DNA of 5,531 bases, from contig JAIVER010000107.1 in NCBI GenBank assembly GCA_023864145.1, forward strand, positions 1-5,531. Direction: 5' to 3'. The DNA comes from Thiohalomonas sp. Its GTDB lineage: Bacteria > Pseudomonadota > Gammaproteobacteria > GRL18. This document shows positions 1-5,531 of the stretch, piece after piece. Numbering within the stretch: the stretch's first letter is position 1; the number at the start of each line of letters is the position of its first letter. The notes under the pieces were generated by a model that was not told the origin of the DNA, searched no databases, and saw only the letters and a program-made list of their open reading frames with translations. Made by a program: the position numbers and the translations under genes.

Positions 1-29
1 TCATGGGCTGTGAGAGTAATTTGCGTCAT
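1..29 (-). CDS. Possible 5' end of the next operon gene, perhaps an NtrX-type response regulator (partial)
   Basis: On the minus strand an open frame begins with ATG at 27-29 and reads MTQITLTAH before leaving the window. An in-frame ATG also exists at 72-74, with another at 66-68, and the frame is closed by TGA at 78-80. The upstream ATGs lie inside a perfect hairpin and lack a clear Shine-Dalgarno, so 29 is preferred; a purine-rich run (GAGAAGAAGA, about 43-52) lies somewhat far upstream of it. The identity is inferred only from position: in gammaproteobacteria the gene after an NtrY-like kinase in this cluster is normally the sigma54-activator-type regulator NtrX. Nine residues are too few to show a receiver domain. 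If right, the regulator would be the partner of the kinase encoded at 116-2251. Confidence 0.35.
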
Positions 30-51
30 TGGATAATTTTGATCTTCTTCT

Positions 52-76
52 CTATGAAAATCAAGCATTTTCATAG
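52..76. repeat. Perfect 10-bp inverted repeat (hairpin) downstream of the kinase gene
   Basis: CTATGAAAAT at 52-61 is exactly repeated in reverse complement as ATTTTCATAG at 67-76, with a 5-nt loop between them. It lies in the spacer between the kinase stop codon and the putative next start. Neither strand has a T-tract after the stem, so it is not a standard intrinsic terminator. It could be an mRNA structure affecting translation or processing of the downstream gene, or a DNA operator; both are inference. Confidence 0.6.
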
Positions 77-82
77 GTCATG

Positions 83-101
83 GATATATAATTTTTATAT
101 C
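83..101. repeat. Short AT-only-core dyad in the kinase-downstream spacer
   Basis: GATATA at 83-88 is matched by TATATC at 96-101 around a 7-nt centre. The stem is almost entirely A/T, so it would be a weak RNA hairpin. It sits between the kinase stop and the stronger hairpin at 52-76. A TATAAT string occurs here on the plus strand (87-92), but no convincing -35 partner or plus-strand gene supports a promoter. Confidence 0.25.
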
Positions 102-115
102 AAAGAAGCAGTTTC

Positions 116-2251
116 TCAGACTACCGGTAATTTGATTACTATTTTTGCACCGCCCTCAGAAGAATTTTCTGCCAGGATAGAACCGCCATGCTCTTCAATA
201 ATTTTTTTCACAATAGCCAGACCAAGGCCCGTGCCCTTGGGTTTATTAGTCACATAGGGGTCAAAAATATTAATGAGTAGATCCTCTGGGAATCCCGGCC
301 CATCATCAGTTAACTCTAAAATGCTCCAATATTGATTATTCACTTCCAATAAGCTGGTTTTTACTTTCAGATGGATTTGATCTTGTTCAGAAGCTGCCTC
401 CACTGCATTTTTAATCAGGTTATGAAAAACCTGTCTTAAACGTCCCTGATCAGCTTCAACCAGAGTACCACTAATGGCTAAATCCTGTTCAATAGTGAGT
501 TTGTTGTTAGCACGATAGAGATCCACCACCTCCATCAACAAACTTTCTATCTCCAGTGGATGCATTTTTAATTCCGGCATTTTGGCATATTCTGAAAATC
601 CTCTCACCATATCTTTCATGCTGTCGACCTGGTTAATAATAGTCGATGTTAAGCGATCCAGAGTTTCCGCATCTTTTGCATCCATTGTTTTTAAGTATTT
701 ATGACGCAGGCGTTCAGCTGACAGCTGAATAGGTGTGAGCGGATTTTTAATCTCATGAGCCAGACGTCTTGCCACTTCACCCCATGCGGCATCTCGTTGT
801 GCCTGGACCAGAGAGGTGACATTTTCAATCACGATAACATAACCGCCGTCAGCAAGCGCATTAGCCCGGCAAAGCAAGGTTTTTCGACCATCTGACTCAT
901 TCAGAGTCACCTCTTCACTCCAGTGTTTTATACGATTTTGGATTGATGTCATTATCCATCGAATAAGTGATTCTAATTCCGGTTTTTCTTTAGTCAATTG
1001 AAATAATGACAGGCCAAGATATTCATTAACATTAATTCCTAAAATCAAACTGGCTTCGGGATTACTGGTACGAATTTCTTTATTTTGCGACAAACTGATA
1101 ATACCTGATGACAGGTTGCTTAACACAACTTCCAAATAATCTCTTTGCTGCTTGGCTTGCTGGTGACTTTCTTCCAGGGCATTGTGTGTTTGTGACAGGC
1201 GACGAACCATTTTATTAAATGATTGAATCAATAAGCCGAAGTCATCATCATTGAGCAGCGGAATAGGCTTATGATATTCACCTTCAGCAACAGCTTGAGT
1301 ACCTTCAGCCAGATCTCTGATAGGGGCTGCAATTCTTTTGGCGGAGTAAAAGGCCGCCCAGATGGCACTTAAAATGCCCAGAAGTAAAACCAGTGATAGG
1401 GTAAGAGTAAAACTGAGTTTGAGCGGCTGGCGTAGATATACCAGGCCTTTATATTCAGAATATGCCTGCTGCACACTGGCAGCAAGCCTGTGTTGACGTA
1501 CACTGACAGGAGCCATGGCCTGCAGGATCAAATAACCTTCTTCATTGTCAAAGACAATACGCAGCAATACTCGAATCATGCGATTTGATTCTTCATTTAA
1601 ATCTAAAACGACATGATCCCATCCCTGCCGCAGCGGTAACAACAAGTCAGAACTGGGCAAATCAGGCACAATATCCCCTTCTTCAACCGAGCTGGATCCC
1701 AAAACTCGTCCTCTTGAAGTCATTAAAGTGACTTCATCCACACCACTTTTTTCCCTGATTTCACTCAATGAAACCACTGAAAGAGTATTGAGATCAATCA
1801 GAATTTCATCACTGAGGCGACGAATTTGACGCAGCATTGTTTTCTTTTTTTCATCCACCGATGAACGACTTAAATCCATTGCATCTTCTAATGCCTGCTC
1901 TACAGTGACATCGAACCAGCTATCAATACTGCGATGAATAAATTGAATGGAAAAGCTATACACCACCAGTGCTGGTAAAACAGCAAGACTGACAAAAATA
2001 ATCAGCATACGCAAGGTCAATCGTGAACCCGCTACACGCTGACGCAGCTGACGCAGCAAACGCCAGCCCTGACGCGCAATAAGAAATATCAGCATTGCTA
2101 AAATAACCAGATTAACCGCTAACAATAAATAATAGAGTTGCTGGAATTGCTCTGCATCCATCGATGCACTGCTGATCATGCGTAGTGAAAAGAACAACAT
2201 TAACAACATGATAAAAATGGCAACAGGACCACTAAATGCTTTTCTTATCAT
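116..2251 (-). CDS. ntrY: NtrY-like membrane sensor histidine kinase
   Basis: This is a 711-residue inner-membrane histidine kinase, close to the usual length for the NtrY family. Hydrophobic segments lie near residues 8-25, 39-59, 81-102 and 279-302. The stretch of about 175 residues between the third and fourth is probably the periplasmic sensor part. A HAMP linker follows (about 303-355), then a PAS domain (about 367-480), the dimerisation and phosphoacceptor domain with RRLAHEIKNPLTP (His499), and a HATPase domain with NLIKNAVEA (Asn615), DDGPGF (649-654) and GTGLGLAIV (673-681). All key residues are present, so it should be active. The ATG lies 5 nt after the DUF4390 stop, with AAAGAG at 2260-2265 as a likely ribosome binding site, implying translational coupling. 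The expected partner is an NtrX-type regulator encoded just off the left edge. In the family it is tied to nitrogen, redox or envelope signalling, but the signal here is unknown; true NtrY versus a close relative cannot be settled. Confidence 0.93.
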   Translation of the reverse strand: MIRKAFSGPVAIFIMLLMLFFSLRMISSASMDAEQFQQLYYLLLAVNLVILAMLIFLIARQGWRLLRQLRQRVAGSRLTLRMLIIFVSLAVLPALVVYSFSIQFIHRSIDSWFDVTVEQALEDAMDLSRSSVDEKKKTMLRQIRRLSDEILIDLNTLSVVSLSEIREKSGVDEVTLMTSRGRVLGSSSVEEGDIVPDLPSSDLLLPLRQGWDHVVLDLNEESNRMIRVLLRIVFDNEEGYLILQAMAPVSVRQHRLAASVQQAYSEYKGLVYLRQPLKLSFTLTLSLVLLLGILSAIWAAFYSAKRIAAPIRDLAEGTQAVAEGEYHKPIPLLNDDDFGLLIQSFNKMVRRLSQTHNALEESHQQAKQQRDYLEVVLSNLSSGIISLSQNKEIRTSNPEASLILGINVNEYLGLSLFQLTKEKPELESLIRWIMTSIQNRIKHWSEEVTLNESDGRKTLLCRANALADGGYVIVIENVTSLVQAQRDAAWGEVARRLAHEIKNPLTPIQLSAERLRHKYLKTMDAKDAETLDRLTSTIINQVDSMKDMVRGFSEYAKMPELKMHPLEIESLLMEVVDLYRANNKLTIEQDLAISGTLVEADQGRLRQVFHNLIKNAVEAASEQDQIHLKVKTSLLEVNNQYWSILELTDDGPGFPEDLLINIFDPYVTNKPKGTGLGLAIVKKIIEEHGGSILAENSSEGGAKIVIKLPVV

Positions 2252-2256
2252 TCGCT

Positions 2257-3024
2257 TTACTCTTTTACTTCAGTCACAGGAACACTATTTAAATTACGTT
2301 CAAAAACAGCATCATGCTTATTCAATACCGGCACTAAATCTAGATTGTCAGTCATCTGTTCCCGAATTTTGGGTTCGTTACTAATCTGCCACTGATACCA
2401 TGCACTTTCCAGACGCCAGGATGATGACAAAGAGGCTACCTGTCTTAATGCCGGAGGCAAATGACTGATATCAAGTAAAATACGTATTTGAGCAGAATAT
2501 TGCCTATTCTTATTGAGTTCTTTATTTTCTATCAAGGTGGCACCCCGAATCGTTCCAAGCACAGCCATCGCATCCTGACGGCTATTAAAAGAATAACGCT
2601 CATCTGTAGCGATATTTTTAACTTCATGAACATTCGTCAGGGGATGATAACGCAATTCAAAGAGTTGTCTTGAGCGTTTGATAATAAGATTTCGCCACCA
2701 GGGTCGTTCACGTAAGACCTGAACTTCAACAGCAATGGTCAGGGGGATGCCATTTTCCAAAGCATCAACTACGGGATTAGGAAAGTGCATTTTTAGATCA
2801 GCGTCAATAGCAATACTATTTTTAAACTCATAAGAGCTTGCTGAAAGCACTTGAAAATCCCCCTTATTGGTCAAATGTGGAAACACATTAAAAAGAAACA
2901 AGACAGCCAAAGAACAACTAAGAACAACTGCCAGAATAATCAAAAACTGGCATTTTTGGCAGCGTTTACTTCGTCCAGGTTCAATAATTACTGCATCATT
3001 ATTAGTAGTCAGACTTGGTATCAT
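2257..3024 (-). CDS. DUF4390 family membrane-anchored protein of unknown function
   Basis: This 255-residue protein has a short cytoplasmic-type head, one hydrophobic segment (about 27-48), and a domain that would then lie in the periplasm. The domain carries hallmarks of DUF4390: ALENGIPLTIAVEVQV (88-103), RPWWR (107-111), and near its end LPPALRQVASLSSSWRLES (189-207) followed by AWYQW. Its place between rsmB and an NtrY-like kinase is the usual one for DUF4390 and supports the call. The ATG is 2 nt past the rsmB stop, and AAGGTG at 3032-3037, 7 nt upstream, is a good ribosome binding site. Two oddities stand out. The head contains a CQKC pair (Cys22, Cys25) just before the membrane segment. 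About 43 polar residues also follow the AWYQW motif, where I recall family members normally ending. The role is unknown; from the operon it may act with the kinase as a sensing or envelope partner, which is inference. Confidence 0.85.
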   Translation of the reverse strand: MIPSLTTNNDAVIIEPGRSKRCQKCQFLIILAVVLSCSLAVLFLFNVFPHLTNKGDFQVLSASSYEFKNSIAIDADLKMHFPNPVVDALENGIPLTIAVEVQVLRERPWWRNLIIKRSRQLFELRYHPLTNVHEVKNIATDERYSFNSRQDAMAVLGTIRGATLIENKELNKNRQYSAQIRILLDISHLPPALRQVASLSSSWRLESAWYQWQISNEPKIREQMTDNLDLVPVLNKHDAVFERNLNSVPVTEVKE

Positions 3025-3026
3025 TT

Positions 3027-4436
3027 TCAGACACCTTTTCTGAGTAGAGAATAATAAAAACCATCCATATTATGTTCACCAGGTAAGATTTGACGTCCAA
3101 ACGGCATACGAATACCCCAGTCAGCCTCAATTAATATTTCTGTTGCATTGCTATTTTTTTGTCTGTTAAGAAACGCCTCTACCTGCCTGTCATTTTCATC
3201 TCTTATTATGGAGCAGGTTGCATATAAAAGAAGCCCCCCTGGTTTTAACATCAACCAGAGATTATCCATAATTTGTGCCTGTAGTTGTGTCAAAGCGGCA
3301 ATATCTTCCTCACGACGCAGTAGTTTAATATCCGGGTGCCGTCTAATCACTCCCGTTGCCGAGCAAGGGGCATCAAGCAAAATCCGGTCAAATTCTTCAC
3401 CATCCCACCAATCCTGTTTGCTTGCATCTGCAGTCATTAAAAGTAACTTTTCACGTGGGATTTTCAAACGCCGGCTATTTTTCTCAACACGTTTGAGCCG
3501 CTCTGAACTCACATCCAGCGCAACGACTTTTTTCAGGCCGGCTTGTTGCTCAAACAGATGCATTGTTTTGCCGCCAGGCGCCGCACAGGCATCTAAAATC
3601 AGATCGCTCGGCTGAGGTGATAGTAAACCAGCTGCCAATTGAGGCGCACCATCCTGAACGCTGAGCGCACCTTCTGAAAAGAGCGGTAATTTATCCACCG
3701 ATAGCGGTTTATCCAAAACAAGAGTATGCCCAAGCAGAGATGTTTCTACTTCAGAAAAAGATATTTCATTTTCCTGCAGCATTTGCTTATAAGTTTCAAG
3801 TTCAAATTGCTGATTGATCCTCAAGGTCATGGGTGGGCGCTGATTACCAGCATCCAGTATTGATTCAAGCGGCCGCTCTATTCCCTTCCAGGAACTTTTT
3901 ATTGCATTAACTAACCACTCGGGATAAGCAAAACGACTATCATAAGAACGATCCACTGCTGCTAACAAAGCATCTTTTTCTCTCAGGAAGCGTCTTAAAA
4001 TAGCATTGACCAGGCCTTTAGCCCATGACTGTTGTAATTCATCACAGACATTGACTGTTTCTTTAACCACAGCATAATCCGCTTTATCAAGATAATTGAG
4101 CTGATATAAGCCAACTAACAAAAGAAAATGAACACTTTTCTTTTTAGGACGCAGAGGTTTGCTCAGCATATTATTTAATAATGGATTAAGACGATAATAC
4201 CAGCGCAAAACACCAAAACTGATCTCTTGTGCCAGAGGTCGATGTTCTGCCTTTGTTTGCTCCAGATAGCGCGGTAATAAAGTGGCTAGCGAGAGACCTT
4301 CTTCGACACACTCCTGAATAATTTTACTCGCTGCAGCCCGAGAAGAGAGGTCCTGACAGGCGGGATGTTTCGATATTTTAAGACTGTGCTGTTTTGTTTT
4401 CACTATGACTTCTTCATTCAGGGGTATATTATCCAT
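3027..4436 (-). CDS. rsmB: 16S rRNA (cytosine967-C5)-methyltransferase RsmB
   Basis: RsmB transfers a methyl group from S-adenosylmethionine to C5 of cytosine 967 (E. coli numbering) in 16S rRNA, in the cytoplasm. From the ATG the protein has 469 residues. It has an N-terminal NusB-like RNA-binding domain (about 32-165, including EISFGVLRWYYRL and AVVKETVNV) and a C-terminal Rossmann methyltransferase domain. The latter has SAM motif I DACAAPGGKT (282-291), an acidic SAM-ribose contact in ALDVSSERLK, the DAPCSATGVIRRHPD motif with Cys358, and YATCS with the expected nucleophile Cys408. The end, MDGFYYSLLRKG, is typical of the family. The frame also contains a TTG directly before the ATG (4437-4439); ATG at 4436 is chosen although no strong Shine-Dalgarno precedes either. 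About 30 residues precede the point where E. coli RsmB would align, and the only other in-frame start seen there is a GTG 11 codons on. It follows fmt by 14 nt in the same operon. Confidence 0.95.
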   Translation of the reverse strand: MDNIPLNEEVIVKTKQHSLKISKHPACQDLSSRAAASKIIQECVEEGLSLATLLPRYLEQTKAEHRPLAQEISFGVLRWYYRLNPLLNNMLSKPLRPKKKSVHFLLLVGLYQLNYLDKADYAVVKETVNVCDELQQSWAKGLVNAILRRFLREKDALLAAVDRSYDSRFAYPEWLVNAIKSSWKGIERPLESILDAGNQRPPMTLRINQQFELETYKQMLQENEISFSEVETSLLGHTLVLDKPLSVDKLPLFSEGALSVQDGAPQLAAGLLSPQPSDLILDACAAPGGKTMHLFEQQAGLKKVVALDVSSERLKRVEKNSRRLKIPREKLLLMTADASKQDWWDGEEFDRILLDAPCSATGVIRRHPDIKLLRREEDIAALTQLQAQIMDNLWLMLKPGGLLLYATCSIIRDENDRQVEAFLNRQKNSNATEILIEADWGIRMPFGRQILPGEHNMDGFYYSLLRKGV

Positions 4437-4450
4437 CAATGACAGATCGC

Positions 4451-5404
4451 TTAGCCGGCACTAAAATTGACACCCATTAAACTTTGACCATTAATAAAAT
4501 CTTTTACCATAATTCGTTTTTTACCCGGCATTTGTAATTCTATTATTCTCACCACACCATTTTTAGCACAAATATCAATCCCTTCTGATGATTCTGCAAT
4601 CACTACAGCATATTGCTGCTCATTATAATGAACGTCGCAACGAGCGTCATGCTCAAGCAGACAAGCCTGCCATAAACGTAAAGATTTGCCATTGTAGTGA
4701 CTATACGCAACCGGCCAGCTATTAAAAGCCTGAATTTTTCGCACAATAGAGCGAGCTTCATGATGCCAGTCAATCTGCGCTTCCTGTTTATCCAGCTTGT
4801 GTGCATAAGTTGCCTGTCCACTATCTTGTGGCTGCGGCTGCAAACAATGGGCTTCAATATCACCCAGAGTTTGCATCATAGCAATTGCTCCCATTGCGGC
4901 AAGCTGATCATGTAGACTGCTTCCGGTATCTCCGGCTTCAATATCACAACGTTTTATGAGCAGCATATCACCAGTGTCAAGCCCCTCATCCATCTGCATA
5001 ATGGTGACACCACTTTGTTGATCACCGGCAAGAATTGCACGTTGAATCGGAGCAGCACCACGCCACCTAGGCAAGATAGAAGCATGAATATTGAGACAAC
5101 CATGCTGAGGGGCAACTAAAACAGCTTCAGGTAAAATCAAGCCATAGGCGACAACAATCATAACATCTGCCTGCAGTGCAATTAATTCTTGTTGAGCGCC
5201 TTCATCTTTAAGACTCACTGGCTGATAAACAGGAATTTCATATTCCACTGCCAGCGCTTTAACCGGACTCGCAGTTAATTTTCTGCCCCGACCTGCAGGG
5301 CGATCCGGCTGAGTGTAAACACCAATAACCTCATGTTCTGAATCCAACAGGCTTTGTAAAGCAACTGCCGAAAAATCAGGGGTTCCTGCAAAAATAATTT
5401 TCAA
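4451..5404 (-). CDS. fmt: Methionyl-tRNA formyltransferase
   Basis: Fmt transfers a formyl group from 10-formyltetrahydrofolate to the amino group of initiator Met-tRNA, producing fMet-tRNA for translation initiation. The 317-residue length matches the family (E. coli 315). The N-terminal formyltransferase domain starts MKIIFAGTPDFSAVAL and contains TQPDRPAGRG (31-40). The catalytic region reads LNIHASILPRWRGAAPIQ, with Asn105 and His107, followed by GLDTGD with Asp143; these match the catalytic Asn, His and Asp of E. coli Fmt. The C-terminal tRNA-binding domain spans about 205-305 and includes FNSWPVAY, RIIELQMPGKKR and DFINGQ. The start codon is TTG (5402-5404): it gives exactly the family N-terminus, has AAAGGA 6 nt upstream, and an in-frame stop (5429-5431) lies just before it, with no ATG or GTG between. 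It appears to be the first gene of the operon. def, its common upstream neighbour, does not directly abut it. Confidence 0.97.
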   Translation of the reverse strand: MKIIFAGTPDFSAVALQSLLDSEHEVIGVYTQPDRPAGRGRKLTASPVKALAVEYEIPVYQPVSLKDEGAQQELIALQADVMIVVAYGLILPEAVLVAPQHGCLNIHASILPRWRGAAPIQRAILAGDQQSGVTIMQMDEGLDTGDMLLIKRCDIEAGDTGSSLHDQLAAMGAIAMMQTLGDIEAHCLQPQPQDSGQATYAHKLDKQEAQIDWHHEARSIVRKIQAFNSWPVAYSHYNGKSLRLWQACLLEHDARCDVHYNEQQYAVVIAESSEGIDICAKNGVVRIIELQMPGKKRIMVKDFINGQSLMGVNFSAG

Positions 5405-5410
5405 TATTTT

Positions 5411-5416
5411 TCCTTT
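5411..5416 (-). promoter_or_regulatory. Ribosome binding site fixing the TTG start of fmt
   Basis: The minus strand reads AAAGGA here, 6 nt before the TTG at 5402-5404. This good match to the anti-Shine-Dalgarno at normal spacing supports TTG as the true start. No ATG or GTG lies in frame between it and the upstream stop at 5429-5431. Confidence 0.75.
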
Positions 5417-5438
5417 GTATTTATTCAGCTAAGCTCAA

Positions 5439-5444
5439 ACTATA
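5439..5444 (-). promoter_or_regulatory. Weak candidate -10 element for the fmt operon
   Basis: The minus strand reads TATAGT, about 35 nt upstream of the fmt start, which is a plausible leader distance. No good -35 hexamer is found 15-19 nt further upstream, so the assignment is weak. The operon may instead be read from a promoter beyond the right edge. Confidence 0.2.
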
Positions 5445-5531
5445 CCCAATCAACTTGAAAATGCAGGATCGAACACTTGGAAATTATCATTAATTTGAGA
5501 ATCTAATGATTTTCCAATGCTCGGTAAAATT
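5441..5531. repeat. Possible dispersed repeat element (MITE-like) upstream of fmt, cut by the window edge
   Basis: The stretch starts with TATACCCAATCAACTTGAAA (5441-5460), which resembles the kind of sequence seen at ends of dispersed repeats in gammaproteobacterial genomes; this is recollection, not a search result. It is followed by a long imperfect palindrome (5470-5523). No coding frame covers it. If it is an element, its other end would carry the reverse complement of the start beyond position 5531. Confidence 0.3.
5470..5523. repeat. Long inverted repeat in the fmt upstream region
   Basis: The left arm at 5477-5492 (TTGGAAA, bulged TT, ATCATTA) pairs with the right arm at 5504-5517 (TAATGATTTTCCAA). 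That gives 14 matched pairs with one 2-nt bulge around an 11-nt loop. The pairing extends outward imperfectly with CGAACAC (5470-5476) against TGCTCG (5518-5523). The right arm ends without a T-tract, so it is not a classical terminator on either strand, although it could still stop or stabilise a transcript of an upstream gene. Confidence 0.6.

Noticed and set aside
3..257. 84-codon plus-strand frame overlapping the 3' end of the kinase gene
   Set aside because: Its second half is antisense to the conserved ATPase domain of the kinase and its first half crosses the hairpin spacer; no domain or ribosome binding site supports it.
2039..2056. Tandem direct repeat of CTGACGCAG inside the kinase gene
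   Set aside because: Only two 9-bp copies, encoding a basic LRQLRQ stretch in the cytoplasmic loop between membrane segments; a short in-frame duplication or chance.
3148..3615. 155-codon open frame on the plus strand, opposite rsmB
   Set aside because: It lies wholly antisense to the conserved methyltransferase domain of rsmB, has no recognisable domain, and is a by-product of the rsmB codon pattern.
4603..4863. 86-codon minus-strand frame inside fmt, and a 72-codon plus-strand frame at 4697-4915
   Set aside because: Both overlap the fmt coding sequence, which shows family conservation across this stretch, and neither resembles a protein family.
5482..5500. Fur-box-like TTATCATTAATT sequence upstream of fmt
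   Set aside because: On the better strand only about 11 of 19 positions match the Fur consensus, the site is part of the AT-rich inverted-repeat arm, and fmt operons are not known Fur targets.
5470..5531. Intrinsic terminator for an upstream gene
   Set aside because: The stem is long but AT-rich, and no run of T follows either arm, so a rho-independent terminator cannot be supported.

Overview
The window is ordinary, densely packed chromosomal sequence from a gammaproteobacterium. Four complete genes, all on the minus strand, run from right to left: fmt (methionyl-tRNA formyltransferase), rsmB (16S rRNA m5C967 methyltransferase), a DUF4390 membrane-anchored protein, and an NtrY-like sensor histidine kinase. 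This order (usually def-fmt-rsmB-DUF4390-ntrY-ntrX, often followed by trkA) is a known conserved cluster in many gammaproteobacteria. Base composition is moderately AT-rich and the proteins look like those of a Thiotrichales or methylotroph-type lineage, but the genus cannot be fixed from the sequence alone.

Layout: positions 5405-5531 are non-coding, with the fmt ribosome binding site and a large inverted repeat that may be part of a dispersed element. fmt occupies 4451-5404 and uses a TTG start. rsmB (3027-4436) follows after 14 nt, the DUF4390 gene (2257-3024) after 2 nt, and the kinase (116-2251) after 5 nt. This tight spacing strongly suggests one transcript. Positions 1-115 hold a short AT-rich spacer with a perfect 10-bp hairpin and what may be the first codons of the next gene, expected to be the NtrX-type response regulator.

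Functionally, fmt formylates initiator Met-tRNA and RsmB modifies the ribosomal P-site region, so both act on translation initiation or ribosome maturation. The DUF4390 protein and the NtrY-like kinase are membrane proteins encoded on the same transcript. Why translation genes and a membrane two-component system are linked is not settled. No mobile genes, CRISPR arrays, tRNAs or rRNAs are present, and I see no strong evidence of a new system. The points most worth a second look are the inverted-repeat element upstream of fmt (where def would normally lie), the perfect hairpin after the kinase gene, and the unusual ends of the DUF4390 protein.
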